Of a stretch of 64,000 nucleotides of DNA, positions 56,913-64,000 are shown one piece after another. The first letter of the stretch is position 1. Each line of letters opens with the position of its first letter. Below the pieces are notes generated by a model. It did not search any database. It worked only from the letters and a program-made list of their open reading frames with translations, and was not told the DNA's origin. The DNA lies in contig CP025734.1 of assembly GCA_004011035.1 (NCBI GenBank), positions 704,001 to 768,000 of the forward strand, read 5' to 3'. Source of the DNA: Bdellovibrio sp. qaytius. Lineage in GTDB: Bacteria; Bdellovibrionota; Bdellovibrionia; Bdellovibrionales; Bdellovibrionaceae. The position numbers were made by a program, and so were the translations under genes.

Positions 56913-59066
56913 ATGAGCGCTTCAGAAAAAAAAGTCAGAAAAAAAAGAAAAGTTAAAAGCATAGAGCACACAAAATCCTCTATCGATATTTTTACAAACC
57001 GTGAATTAGGTTGGTTGCAGTTTAATTTACGGGTACTTCATGAAGCTCACGATAAAAAAAATCCACTTTTAGAACGTTTAAAGTTTCTGTCGATATCGAG
57101 TTCGAATTTAGATGAATTCTTTATGAAACGTGTGGCGGGATTCAAACGTCAAATAGCTTATGGTTTAACACCTAAGTCGTCTGACGGTCAGACTCCGAAA
57201 AAACAATTACAGATGATCGCTAAAGTAATGCAACCGATGTTAACACAGCAAACAGTGCTGATGGATCAGTTGCGTATTGAATTGGCGCAAAAAGGTTGCG
57301 AGATCGTTACCTATAAGACTTTAAAACCTGCTGATAAAAAGTTTTTAAAAGAGTATTTTTTAAAACAAATTTTTCCGATTCTAACGCCATTGTCTGTAGA
57401 CCCTGGACATCCGTTTCCGTTTATTTCGAATCTTTCGGTTTCATTAGGGGTTTCGTTAACACAAACCAATTTGGCTGATGAAGATAAAATTTTTGCGCGG
57501 GTGAAAATTCCGAAGCTCGTAGAGCAGTGGATTCAGATTGATGAATCAAATCGTTATGTGCACGTCATCGAAGTGGTGAAAGCCCATGTGGCCGAACTTT
57601 TTCCGCAGATGAAAGTTAAAGGCACAACAGTTTTTAAAGTTACGCGTAATGCAGATTCTGATCGCGAAGACGAAGACACTGAAGATTTATTATCAATGAT
57701 CGAAGAAGAATTACGTCAACGTCGTTTTGCCGAGATCGTGCGCCTTGAATTTTATGATTGCACTGATCCATGGCTTAAAACATTTCTTATTCGTGAATTA
57801 GAGTTAAAAGAAGAAGACGTTTATGAAATGCCAGCTGAGTTTGACCTAGTTGATCTTCCGCTTTTAGTGGGTCTTTTAGCTTGGCCAAAAGAAAAATTTA
57901 ATGCGTGGTCACCGGTTGTGCCTGCGGTTTTATCAGAGCAGATTTCAATTTTTGATCAAATTAAAAAACATGATATTTTCTTTCATCATCCGTTTGAATC
58001 TTTCACGGCAACAGTTGAACGTTTTATCACTGAAGCAGCCCGTGATCCGCAAGTGGTCGCGATTAAAATGACGTTGTATCGCACTGGCGATAACAGCGCC
58101 TTTATTAAATCTTTAATTGAAGCTGCTGAAGCGGGTAAACAAGTTGTTTGTCTGATCGAACTTAAAGCGCGATTTGATGAACACCGTAATATCATTTGGG
58201 CGCAAGAACTTGAAAGCGCCGGCGTACATGTCGTGTACGGGGTTATGGGTTTAAAAACTCACGCTAAAACTTCATTAGTTGTACGCAAAGAAGAAAAACA
58301 AATGCGCACGTACGCGCATCTAGGTACCGGAAATTACAATGAAACAACTTCAAGATTTTACACTGATGTTGGTATTCTAACCGCCGATGAGCGTATTACG
58401 TCTGAATTGATCGAATTATTTAATTACCTAACAGGTAAATCGATGAAAACCGATTACCAACATTTATTATTAGCTCCGGTAAATATGTTTGCGAAATTTA
58501 AAGAACTTATTTTACGCGAAGCAGATCACGCCTTAAATAAACGCCCAAGTCATATCATGGCCAAGTTTAACAACATGGAAGAAAATGATATTTCACTAGC
58601 GCTATATGATGCCTCTCAAGCAGGTACATCGGTGCAACTGATTGTGCGTGGATTTTGCTGTTTAAAACCTGGCGTAAAAAAACTAAGTGAAAAAGTAGAA
58701 GTGCAATCAACGATTGGCCGCTTTTTAGAACACTCGCGTATTTTTTATTTCAGAAACGGCAAAGAAAACCCAGTCGACGGCGATTTCTATATCGGTTCAG
58801 CTGATTGGATGTATCGTAATTTACATGCTCGTGTCGAAGCGATTGCTCCAATTTATGATCGTAACGCCAAAGAAAAACTTTGGGATATTTTGCAATCGTA
58901 CTGGAACGACCAAGCCCAAACATGGGTGATGAAATCAGACGGAAGCTACGTGAAAAAACAAGTCACTGATCATAAGTTACTTGCCGGTGTGCAAGCTGAA
59001 ATGATGACTAAGGCGTTACATAAGATCACTTTGACGGAAGATGATTTAGTTAAAGATGAAGATTAG
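56913..59066 (+). CDS. ppk: polyphosphate kinase 1
   Basis: 717 residues. It polymerises the gamma-phosphate of ATP into polyphosphate via a phosphohistidine. Motifs: NRELGWLQFNLRVLHEA at the N domain, FESFTATVERFITEAA, KMTLYRTGDNSAFIKSL, RFDEHRNI, then MGLKTHAKTSL with the phosphorylated His450 and GTGNYNETTSRFYTDVG. The second catalytic His region lies in the final domain (IYFRNG, YIGSADWMYRNL). About 20 Lys/Arg-rich residues precede the N domain. ATG two bases from the divergent PilZ start. Together with ppx, phoU, phoB and phoR it forms a phosphate-storage neighbourhood. Confidence 0.96.
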   Translation: MSASEKKVRKKRKVKSIEHTKSSIDIFTNRELGWLQFNLRVLHEAHDKKNPLLERLKFLSISSSNLDEFFMKRVAGFKRQIAYGLTPKSSDGQTPKKQLQMIAKVMQPMLTQQTVLMDQLRIELAQKGCEIVTYKTLKPADKKFLKEYFLKQIFPILTPLSVDPGHPFPFISNLSVSLGVSLTQTNLADEDKIFARVKIPKLVEQWIQIDESNRYVHVIEVVKAHVAELFPQMKVKGTTVFKVTRNADSDREDEDTEDLLSMIEEELRQRRFAEIVRLEFYDCTDPWLKTFLIRELELKEEDVYEMPAEFDLVDLPLLVGLLAWPKEKFNAWSPVVPAVLSEQISIFDQIKKHDIFFHHPFESFTATVERFITEAARDPQVVAIKMTLYRTGDNSAFIKSLIEAAEAGKQVVCLIELKARFDEHRNIIWAQELESAGVHVVYGVMGLKTHAKTSLVVRKEEKQMRTYAHLGTGNYNETTSRFYTDVGILTADERITSELIELFNYLTGKSMKTDYQHLLLAPVNMFAKFKELILREADHALNKRPSHIMAKFNNMEENDISLALYDASQAGTSVQLIVRGFCCLKPGVKKLSEKVEVQSTIGRFLEHSRIFYFRNGKENPVDGDFYIGSADWMYRNLHARVEAIAPIYDRNAKEKLWDILQSYWNDQAQTWVMKSDGSYVKKQVTDHKLLAGVQAEMMTKALHKITLTEDDLVKDED

Positions 59067-59475
59067 ATATTATTTAAGCGCACTATTTTTTTCTAGTTGC
59101 ATACATAATTACGAATTTAAACGAGAATTTGCTGTAGAAAATATTAATTCTATGACATGCATAAAAAAATCAATGAGAGTGGTTATTCCTGATATTAAGA
59201 TTGCAGAGTATGGAATGCCGGAGGATCAGTTTAAGGCTCGTTGGCATGTTCTTGATGATAAATCTGAGGCTGTTGTTACTGTAAACTCAAAGCAAAAACC
59301 TTCGATTGTTACGATAGAAGGAACAGGTCAGCAAGATGTTGTGTTATATACCCCACCGTTTTCGGTCACTAGTGAGGCGGAAAGGAATGTTCCCTTCATC
59401 ACGTATACCAGCAAACCTGAGGATTCGCGTTTGTACCAAATGGAAAATTTAATAAAAGCAGATTGTAATAAATAA
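59056..59475 (+). CDS. small lipoprotein of unknown function
   Basis: 139 residues overlapping the ppk1 3' end by 11 bp, hence cotranscribed. Short signal peptide with lipobox FFSSC, lipid Cys15. The mature part is polar beta-type sequence with two further Cys (TCIKK and ADCNK near the end). No family recognised; the overlap is the only link with polyphosphate metabolism. Confidence 0.68.
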   Translation: MKIRYYLSALFFSSCIHNYEFKREFAVENINSMTCIKKSMRVVIPDIKIAEYGMPEDQFKARWHVLDDKSEAVVTVNSKQKPSIVTIEGTGQQDVVLYTPPFSVTSEAERNVPFITYTSKPEDSRLYQMENLIKADCNK

Positions 59476-59476
59476 T

Positions 59477-60100
59477 CTAGAAAAAATATTTTAAATTAAG
59501 TAGCGGGGCAGAAATAGCACCTTCATTTTCTTCGTGATCTGCACCATTTGTAAATTTAAGTTTCATCGTGGCTGAACGGCCAATGTATTCAATGGCGAAT
59601 GAATCTGAAAAGAAATAACCAAAGCCAAGTAAAGCTCCGGCGCCGGTTTTTATCTCTGTTGTTGTGCCAGTAGCACCCGCAGCTGGTTCAATTTTTGAAA
59701 TGCCGTACGTAATCGCTAAAGGCACATAAAATGATTCCCATTTATAAGCAGCCCCTAAGTAAATAAAACTTGTTTGAAATTTTGCTGTTGGAGTTGTCGT
59801 ATTTACATCTTGTCCATTGACCTTGCCTGAAAACATTTTACGTTCTTGGCTGATCTGAACGCCGCTGATGAATCCCCAAGAATGTTGATTCACATTCCAA
59901 AGATCAAGGCCTGCTTCAGCGCTGCCGCCATAGATTAATTCGTACTTCGTGGTATAGGGTGTTCCGGTATTTACGCCAGTTCCAGATAAGATCACCAAAT
60001 AGAGTGGGCTGTAGCCGAGCATCAAGCCTAAGCGTGTATTGGCTTGTACGAAACAATTGAAGAAAAGTACGCACACGAATGTAAATAAAATTTTATTCAT
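59477..60100 (-). CDS. putative outer-membrane beta-barrel protein
   Basis: 207 residues. Signal peptide (ILFTFVCVLFFNCFVQA), then repeating amphipathic strands with Gly/Tyr/Phe (RLGLMLGYSPLYLVIL, YELIYGGSAEAGLDL, GALLGFGYFFSDSFAIEYIG) and a C-terminal LLNLKYFF ending in Phe. Pattern fits an eight-strand barrel of the OMP_b-brl/OmpA-like type. Convergent with the small lipoprotein gene, one base apart; follows ppx on its own strand. Ligand or role unknown. Confidence 0.72.
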   Translation of the reverse strand: MNKILFTFVCVLFFNCFVQANTRLGLMLGYSPLYLVILSGTGVNTGTPYTTKYELIYGGSAEAGLDLWNVNQHSWGFISGVQISQERKMFSGKVNGQDVNTTTPTAKFQTSFIYLGAAYKWESFYVPLAITYGISKIEPAAGATGTTTEIKTGAGALLGFGYFFSDSFAIEYIGRSATMKLKFTNGADHEENEGAISAPLLNLKYFF

Positions 60101-60144
60101 CTATCAAGTATTCGTGAAGTTTACAGAGGCAGGCAAATACTATT

Positions 60145-61020
60145 CTATTTGCTTAATAAATCGTGAATAGATCCCTCTTTTAGTCCAGTCATTGGGATTT
60201 TTATTTTCGTGATTTCAAAACGTTTGATGATCATTAAAATTAAATCCATCGCTAAATCTAAAACGTCGATGCGATCGGGTCTTAAACCAAGAGCTAATTT
60301 TTGTTCGTAGCTTAGTTTTTGCCACATCATTTGAATTTTAAGTAATTCAGCTTTTTCCAAATGAGTTTGTGGAGCAATTTTGAGTAATGATAATTTCAAT
60401 CTTGCGATCGCATCGAAATTTCCGCCAGTGCCGACAGCCACGGCAAAACTGTGTCTGCCATTTTTAATTTTTTTCAAATGGCTTTCGCAGTAGTCTTTAA
60501 CGTTTAGGTTTTTGTTTTTGATCGAGAGTAATCTAACAACACCTAGCGGGTAACTTTTTGAAAACAGGATTTTTTCTTGTGAAAGACCTGTTAATTCGGC
60601 ACTGCCTCCACCGATATCAATGAGGAGTGCGTTGGCAAAATTATTAGATTTAGTTTTTAAAATCGCGTTGCGAATTAGGCGCGCTTCTTCTTGGCCCGTG
60701 ATCACTTGCAGATTAATTTTGCTGGTTTTTTTAATTAACGCCACGACCGCTTTTTTGTTCTTAGCGTCTCGCATAGCGCTTGTAGCAAGGGCAATTGTCT
60801 TTTCGACTTTGTTTTTTTTGTTCAGTTTGGCGATTTTTTTAAAGACTTCAACAAGCTCGATAACGGTTTCAGGCAGCAGGGCTTTGTGTTCAAAAACGTC
60901 TGTTCCAAGGCGCAGAGGGGCTCTAAACTTCTTAATTTGCTCCCATTGGCCGTTTTCATGAATTTCGATAATGACGAGGCGTATAGCATTCGAGCCCACA
61001 TCAATAGAACTGACGCGCAT
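60145..61020 (-). CDS. ppx: Ppx/GppA-family exopolyphosphatase
   Basis: 291 residues, ASKHA (actin-like) fold. The phosphate-1 loop is SSIDVGSNAIRLVI; the EARLIRNA catalytic Glu motif, the phosphate-2 loop LLIDIGGGSAEL and the LGVVRLL region follow. It lacks the C-terminal HD-type region of E. coli Ppx (513 residues), like the short Ppx proteins of many bacteria. It releases phosphate from polyphosphate or cleaves pppGpp. The frame is open 23 codons upstream, but AAGGAA six bases before ATG 61020 marks the start. Divergent from phoU. Confidence 0.9.
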   Translation of the reverse strand: MRVSSIDVGSNAIRLVIIEIHENGQWEQIKKFRAPLRLGTDVFEHKALLPETVIELVEVFKKIAKLNKKNKVEKTIALATSAMRDAKNKKAVVALIKKTSKINLQVITGQEEARLIRNAILKTKSNNFANALLIDIGGGSAELTGLSQEKILFSKSYPLGVVRLLSIKNKNLNVKDYCESHLKKIKNGRHSFAVAVGTGGNFDAIARLKLSLLKIAPQTHLEKAELLKIQMMWQKLSYEQKLALGLRPDRIDVLDLAMDLILMIIKRFEITKIKIPMTGLKEGSIHDLLSK

Positions 61021-61068
61021 ATTGTTTCCTTTTACCTTTAAAAATATCCTAAATTGGCCCATCCCAGA

Positions 61069-61097
61069 TTGCAAGAAGTGTAAAAACAAGTTCTAAT
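61069..61097 (+). promoter_or_regulatory. phoU promoter with almost no leader
   Basis: TTGCAA (61069-61074), 17-bp spacer, TCTAAT (61092-61097). Transcription should start about 61104, three bases before the phoU ATG, which has no Shine-Dalgarno. Confidence 0.6.
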
Positions 61098-61106
61098 GTT
61101 GTTTAT

Positions 61107-61766
61107 ATGGAAAGAACTATCGACTCCCAACTTGAAGACCTAAAGAAAACAATCCTTGAAATGGGAGGCTTTGTTGAAAAAGCCTTAGCAACAGCTATTG
61201 ATGGCTTCATGAAGAAAGATCTTTCTTTATTAGCAACTGTGCATGAAATCGAAAAGCATGTGAACGAGCTGCAAATTAAAATCGATAATCTTTGTTTAAA
61301 TATTTTAGCCAAACAGGGCCCTGTGGCTAAAGACTTACGTTTAATTTTATCAGTTATTAAAATTAACACCGATCTTGAGCGTATGGGCGACCAATGTGTG
61401 AATATCGCCTACCTTGGAAAAGATATTATTAAACGTCCGCCACAAAATATTCCGGTCAGCGAGATCGAGCGCATGGCTGGAACTGTTCGCATCATGGTTA
61501 AAGGTTCTTTAGATAGTTTCGTACGTATGGATGCGGTTGCCGCTGAGAAAATCCTTAAAATGGACGACGAAGTTGATACTTTAAAGAACGAAGTAACCGC
61601 GTCTAACATCAAAATGATTAAAGGCGATGCAAACCTGACAGAAACTTGTCTCGACATTATTCAGGTGGCGCGTAATCTTGAGCGACTGGGCGATCACTCA
61701 ACTAACATTGCTGAAGATGTGATCTTTGCCTTTACGGGAAAAGATATACGTCATGGAACAAACTAA
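61107..61766 (+). CDS. phoU: phosphate-signalling regulator PhoU
   Basis: 219 residues in two similar three-helix halves. The metal-binding motifs are LERMGDQCVNIA in the first half and LERLGDHSTNIAED in the second, both complete. PhoU links the Pst transporter to the PhoR kinase and keeps the Pho response off when phosphate is plentiful. No pst genes follow. phoB overlaps its 3' end by 14 bp. Confidence 0.96.
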   Translation: MERTIDSQLEDLKKTILEMGGFVEKALATAIDGFMKKDLSLLATVHEIEKHVNELQIKIDNLCLNILAKQGPVAKDLRLILSVIKINTDLERMGDQCVNIAYLGKDIIKRPPQNIPVSEIERMAGTVRIMVKGSLDSFVRMDAVAAEKILKMDDEVDTLKNEVTASNIKMIKGDANLTETCLDIIQVARNLERLGDHSTNIAEDVIFAFTGKDIRHGTN

Positions 61767-62457
61767 GCCACAAATTCTAATTATCGAAGACGAACCAGCT
61801 ATCGCTGAACTAATCGCGTTAACTATTCGCGAGTGCGATGCGGTGATCGAAAAAACTTTCTCGGCTGAGCAAGCGATCTTCTTATTACAAAATAAATCTT
61901 ACGACTTAATTTTAGCTGATTGGATGCTGCCAGGCTTACAAGGCATCGACCTTGTTGCTGCTGTGAAAAGTAAAAATCGTGAACAATTAGTTTTAATGAT
62001 CACGGCTAAAGCTGATGCTGAATCGATCGTTCGCGGTCTTGAGGCGGGTGCTGATGATTATGTATCTAAGCCCTTTGATCCGCGCGTATTAGCTGCCAGA
62101 GTTAAAAATTTACTTCGTCGTAAGCAGGCCGAAGCGCAAGCTCAGGTGTTGGGTTCGACAGAGGTTTTTGAGTTGAATGGATTAAAGTTCGATTACGGAC
62201 GTGTAGAAGTTACACTTAAACAAAATCCGATCCATCTAACGCCTTCAGAATTTAAATTACTAGGTTTTTTACTCAAGTCACAGGGGCGCGTTTTAACACG
62301 TGATCAGCTGATAGATTTGATTCAAGGCGAAGATGTCAGCGTTACTGGCAGAACCATTGATACACACGTATTTGCTCTTCGTAAAAAGCTATTAGACTGG
62401 TCTGAACATATTGAAACAATCAGAGGAGTTGGGTATAGAGTTAACTACTCTATATGA
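61753..62457 (+). CDS. phoB: PhoB-type response regulator
   Basis: 234 residues. Receiver domain with phosphorylation site Asp56 (LILADWMLPG), Thr in LMITAKA and Lys106 (VSKPF), then an OmpR-type winged-helix domain (LTPSEFKLLGFLLK, GRTIDTHVFALRKKL, IRGVGYRV). The ATG at 61753 lies inside the phoU 3' end; a TTG nine codons earlier is possible but gives a non-standard N-terminus. The position between phoU and a PhoR-type kinase supports the name. It should activate phosphate-starvation genes when phosphorylated. Confidence 0.9.
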   Translation: MEQTKPQILIIEDEPAIAELIALTIRECDAVIEKTFSAEQAIFLLQNKSYDLILADWMLPGLQGIDLVAAVKSKNREQLVLMITAKADAESIVRGLEAGADDYVSKPFDPRVLAARVKNLLRRKQAEAQAQVLGSTEVFELNGLKFDYGRVEVTLKQNPIHLTPSEFKLLGFLLKSQGRVLTRDQLIDLIQGEDVSVTGRTIDTHVFALRKKLLDWSEHIETIRGVGYRVNYSI

Positions 62458-63719
62458 CTCTGATTTATATTCTTTGTTTCTCTTTAGGTTTGCTTATCGC
62501 GTGGCTTTTGTCGTACGCCATTTTTAGCCGTAAAATCAGAACTCAAACACGCAAAATGGTGCAGCTTATGCGCGCTGACGAGCTTAAGCTTGATCGCCCT
62601 GATGATGCTTATGAAGACGATGACGGACATTTTTTCTCTGATTTAGAACGCGCTTCTTTTACCCTACGTCGTAAATATTTACGCCTTAAAAAAAATGCGT
62701 TTGATGAACGCGCCGTATTTGAAACTATCTTTTCTGGTTTAACAGAGGCCGTTGTAACGATTGATCGTCATTTGAGAATTATTTCTTTTAACTCAGCGTT
62801 TATGCAGCAGTTCAAATGGGCTCCGGCAAATTCGCATTCAAGTTATTATCTGCAAGATGTGATTCGTGAACCTGAAATTTTAGAAGCGTTTAAAAAAGTT
62901 TTCGCTGGCAGTGAAGCCGAACGTAAAACCATCGGTGATTTTCAATTATTTGCCAGCTTACTTCCATCTGTTGAAGACCATAAAACTTGGGCTTTGGGTG
63001 TATTTTACGATCTTTCTGAAATTCAAAAGACCGAGAAGATTCGCGTCGACTTCGTGGCCAATGCTTCACACGAGTTACGTACGCCATTAACTGTTATTCG
63101 TGGTTATGCTGATTTGTTAAATTCAAACTTACAAAAAGATTCTTCTAGTCTGGTTGAGCTTTCAAAACCTATCGTTGAAAGTGCGCATAACATGACTTTG
63201 CTTTTAAACGATTTATTAAACTTATCGCGTTTAGATAATTTAAATAAAATTGAAAAAGTAAAAATCAGCACTAAAGAAGTTTCAGTAGATATTCTTAATG
63301 AACTTGAGCCTATCATCGCGATGAACCATAAAAAAGTGATTTGCTATTTTAACGAAGAATTCGTTTTTGCCGATTACTCAAGCCTGACGCAAATTTTACG
63401 AAATTTAATCGTGAATGCGATTCGCTATTCAGGCACTGAAAAAGAATCTGAAGTCATCGAAGTGCGCTGGACAAGTATCGGCAATACAACGCAATTAGTG
63501 GTAAAAGATCACGGCCCTGGTATCGCTAAAGAACATCAAGGCCGTATTTTTGAACGCTTTTACCGTGTAGATAAAGGTCGTAACCGCAATCAAGGTGGTT
63601 CGGGTCTTGGCTTAGCTTTAGTTAAACATCACACGCAAATTCATGGGGGTCAGATTTCATTACAATCAGATATCAATGAAGGCTGCGAATTTACTTGTGA
63701 CTTTCCTAACGGGTTATAA
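62454..63719 (+). CDS. phoR: PhoR-type sensor histidine kinase
   Basis: 421 residues. One N-terminal membrane span (LIYILCFSLGLLIAWLLSYAIF), a cytosolic linker, a PAS domain around residues 95-185 (IFSGLTEAVVTIDRHLRIISFN), and HisKA with phospho-acceptor His206 (NASHELRTPL). HATPase_c follows with N box NLIVNAIRYSG, G1 DHGPGIA, F box IFERFYRV and G2 GGSGLGLALV. No periplasmic sensor loop, as in PhoR, so it probably reads phosphate through PhoU/Pst. ATGA overlap with phoB. Confidence 0.92.
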   Translation: MTLIYILCFSLGLLIAWLLSYAIFSRKIRTQTRKMVQLMRADELKLDRPDDAYEDDDGHFFSDLERASFTLRRKYLRLKKNAFDERAVFETIFSGLTEAVVTIDRHLRIISFNSAFMQQFKWAPANSHSSYYLQDVIREPEILEAFKKVFAGSEAERKTIGDFQLFASLLPSVEDHKTWALGVFYDLSEIQKTEKIRVDFVANASHELRTPLTVIRGYADLLNSNLQKDSSSLVELSKPIVESAHNMTLLLNDLLNLSRLDNLNKIEKVKISTKEVSVDILNELEPIIAMNHKKVICYFNEEFVFADYSSLTQILRNLIVNAIRYSGTEKESEVIEVRWTSIGNTTQLVVKDHGPGIAKEHQGRIFERFYRVDKGRNRNQGGSGLGLALVKHHTQIHGGQISLQSDINEGCEFTCDFPNGL

Positions 63720-63721
63720 TC

Positions 63722-64000
63722 ATGAAATTGCATAATGAAAAATTTGAAACATACTTTTCTTCTGTATATGGCGATCGCTGGCCAGCTTTATCGCAAGCTT
63801 TAGAAGCTAGCGAGACCCAAGTTCTTCGAAAAAATATCTTTGCTGATTATGATGCAAACGATTTTTCAGCGGCTTCGTTTAATAATTGTTTTGTGGTTAA
63901 TCCTGAAATCAATGTGCATAACTTGCGCGACGCGAATGAAACTCAAGTGTTCTATAAAATGGATCCTGCAAGTGTGTTAGTAGCAACAGCGCTTGATGTG
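63722..64000 (+). CDS. NOP2/Sun-type RNA cytosine-C5 methyltransferase (partial, N-terminus)
   Basis: 93 codons run off the right edge. ATG two bases after the phoR stop. The pattern YFSSVYGDRWPALSQAL, several aromatic residues and the VFYKMDPASVLVATALDV segment match the region just before the SAM-binding domain of RsmB/RsmF-like m5C methyltransferases (consensus ...DPASVLAALALD). The catalytic Cys motifs lie beyond the window, so rRNA versus tRNA specificity cannot be judged. Confidence 0.7.
   Translation, partial: MKLHNEKFETYFSSVYGDRWPALSQALEASETQVLRKNIFADYDANDFSAASFNNCFVVNPEINVHNLRDANETQVFYKMDPASVLVATALDV

Overview
The window is an ordinary bacterial chromosome segment: densely packed, AT-rich by eye, and rich in lipoproteins, small outer-membrane barrels and secreted proteins. 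The gene set fits a Gram-negative, Bdellovibrio-like deltaproteobacterial lineage (Bdellovibrionota). Pointers are an EF-G of the mitochondrial EFG1/spdEFG1 type, many short lipoproteins, a trypsin-like lipoprotein, Aat, Prc and a PhoU/PhoB/PhoR cluster. The lineage is an inference from gene content, not from a marker rRNA; I found no rRNA or tRNA gene.

Layout. 0-21 kb is housekeeping: a small membrane protein with a HAD phosphatase, divergent topA, a second HAD-like protein, the periplasmic protease Prc, a DUF3224 protein, a NUDIX hydrolase and HtpX. Then comes a six-gene run: a 2-oxoacid dehydrogenase E1 alpha/beta pair, a methyltransferase, folB, a folK-folP fusion and folC. It is followed by an XRE-type regulator divergent from an M24 peptidase with a two-box palindrome between them, then PepF, PyrE and a CNNM/CBS membrane protein.

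21.4-48.4 kb is dominated by one 25.6-kb gene for an 8,539-residue lipoprotein. It has a lipobox Cys21, one He_PIG-like domain, about 75 cadherin-like 'VNDAP...NED...D-D-S' repeats of roughly 100-109 residues with two cysteines in almost every repeat, two Fn3-like domains and a glycine-rich C-terminal tip. Two small secreted or barrel-like proteins follow on the same strand within 30 bp of each other and probably form an operon with it. The repeats near the 3' end are arranged in higher-order units of exactly equal length (two 1,638-bp blocks of five repeats, two 654-bp blocks of two repeats), which points to recent growth by tandem duplication. This locus is the best candidate for an undescribed system: a very long, disulfide-containing, lipid-anchored surface fibre with dedicated partners.

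48-56 kb holds small exported proteins, EF-G preceded and followed by structured non-coding sequence, RecQ, Aat and a trypsin-like lipoprotein. 56-64 kb is a phosphate/polyphosphate neighbourhood: a PilZ protein divergent from ppk1, ppx divergent from phoU, then phoB and phoR, and the start of a NOP2/Sun-type RNA methyltransferase. Several genes here (phoU, recQ, ppk1) have recognisable -35/-10 elements placed so close to the start codon that their transcripts would have almost no 5' leader. Several start codons were moved inward from the longest open frame on the basis of Shine-Dalgarno sequences or overlap with neighbouring signals; each entry says so.
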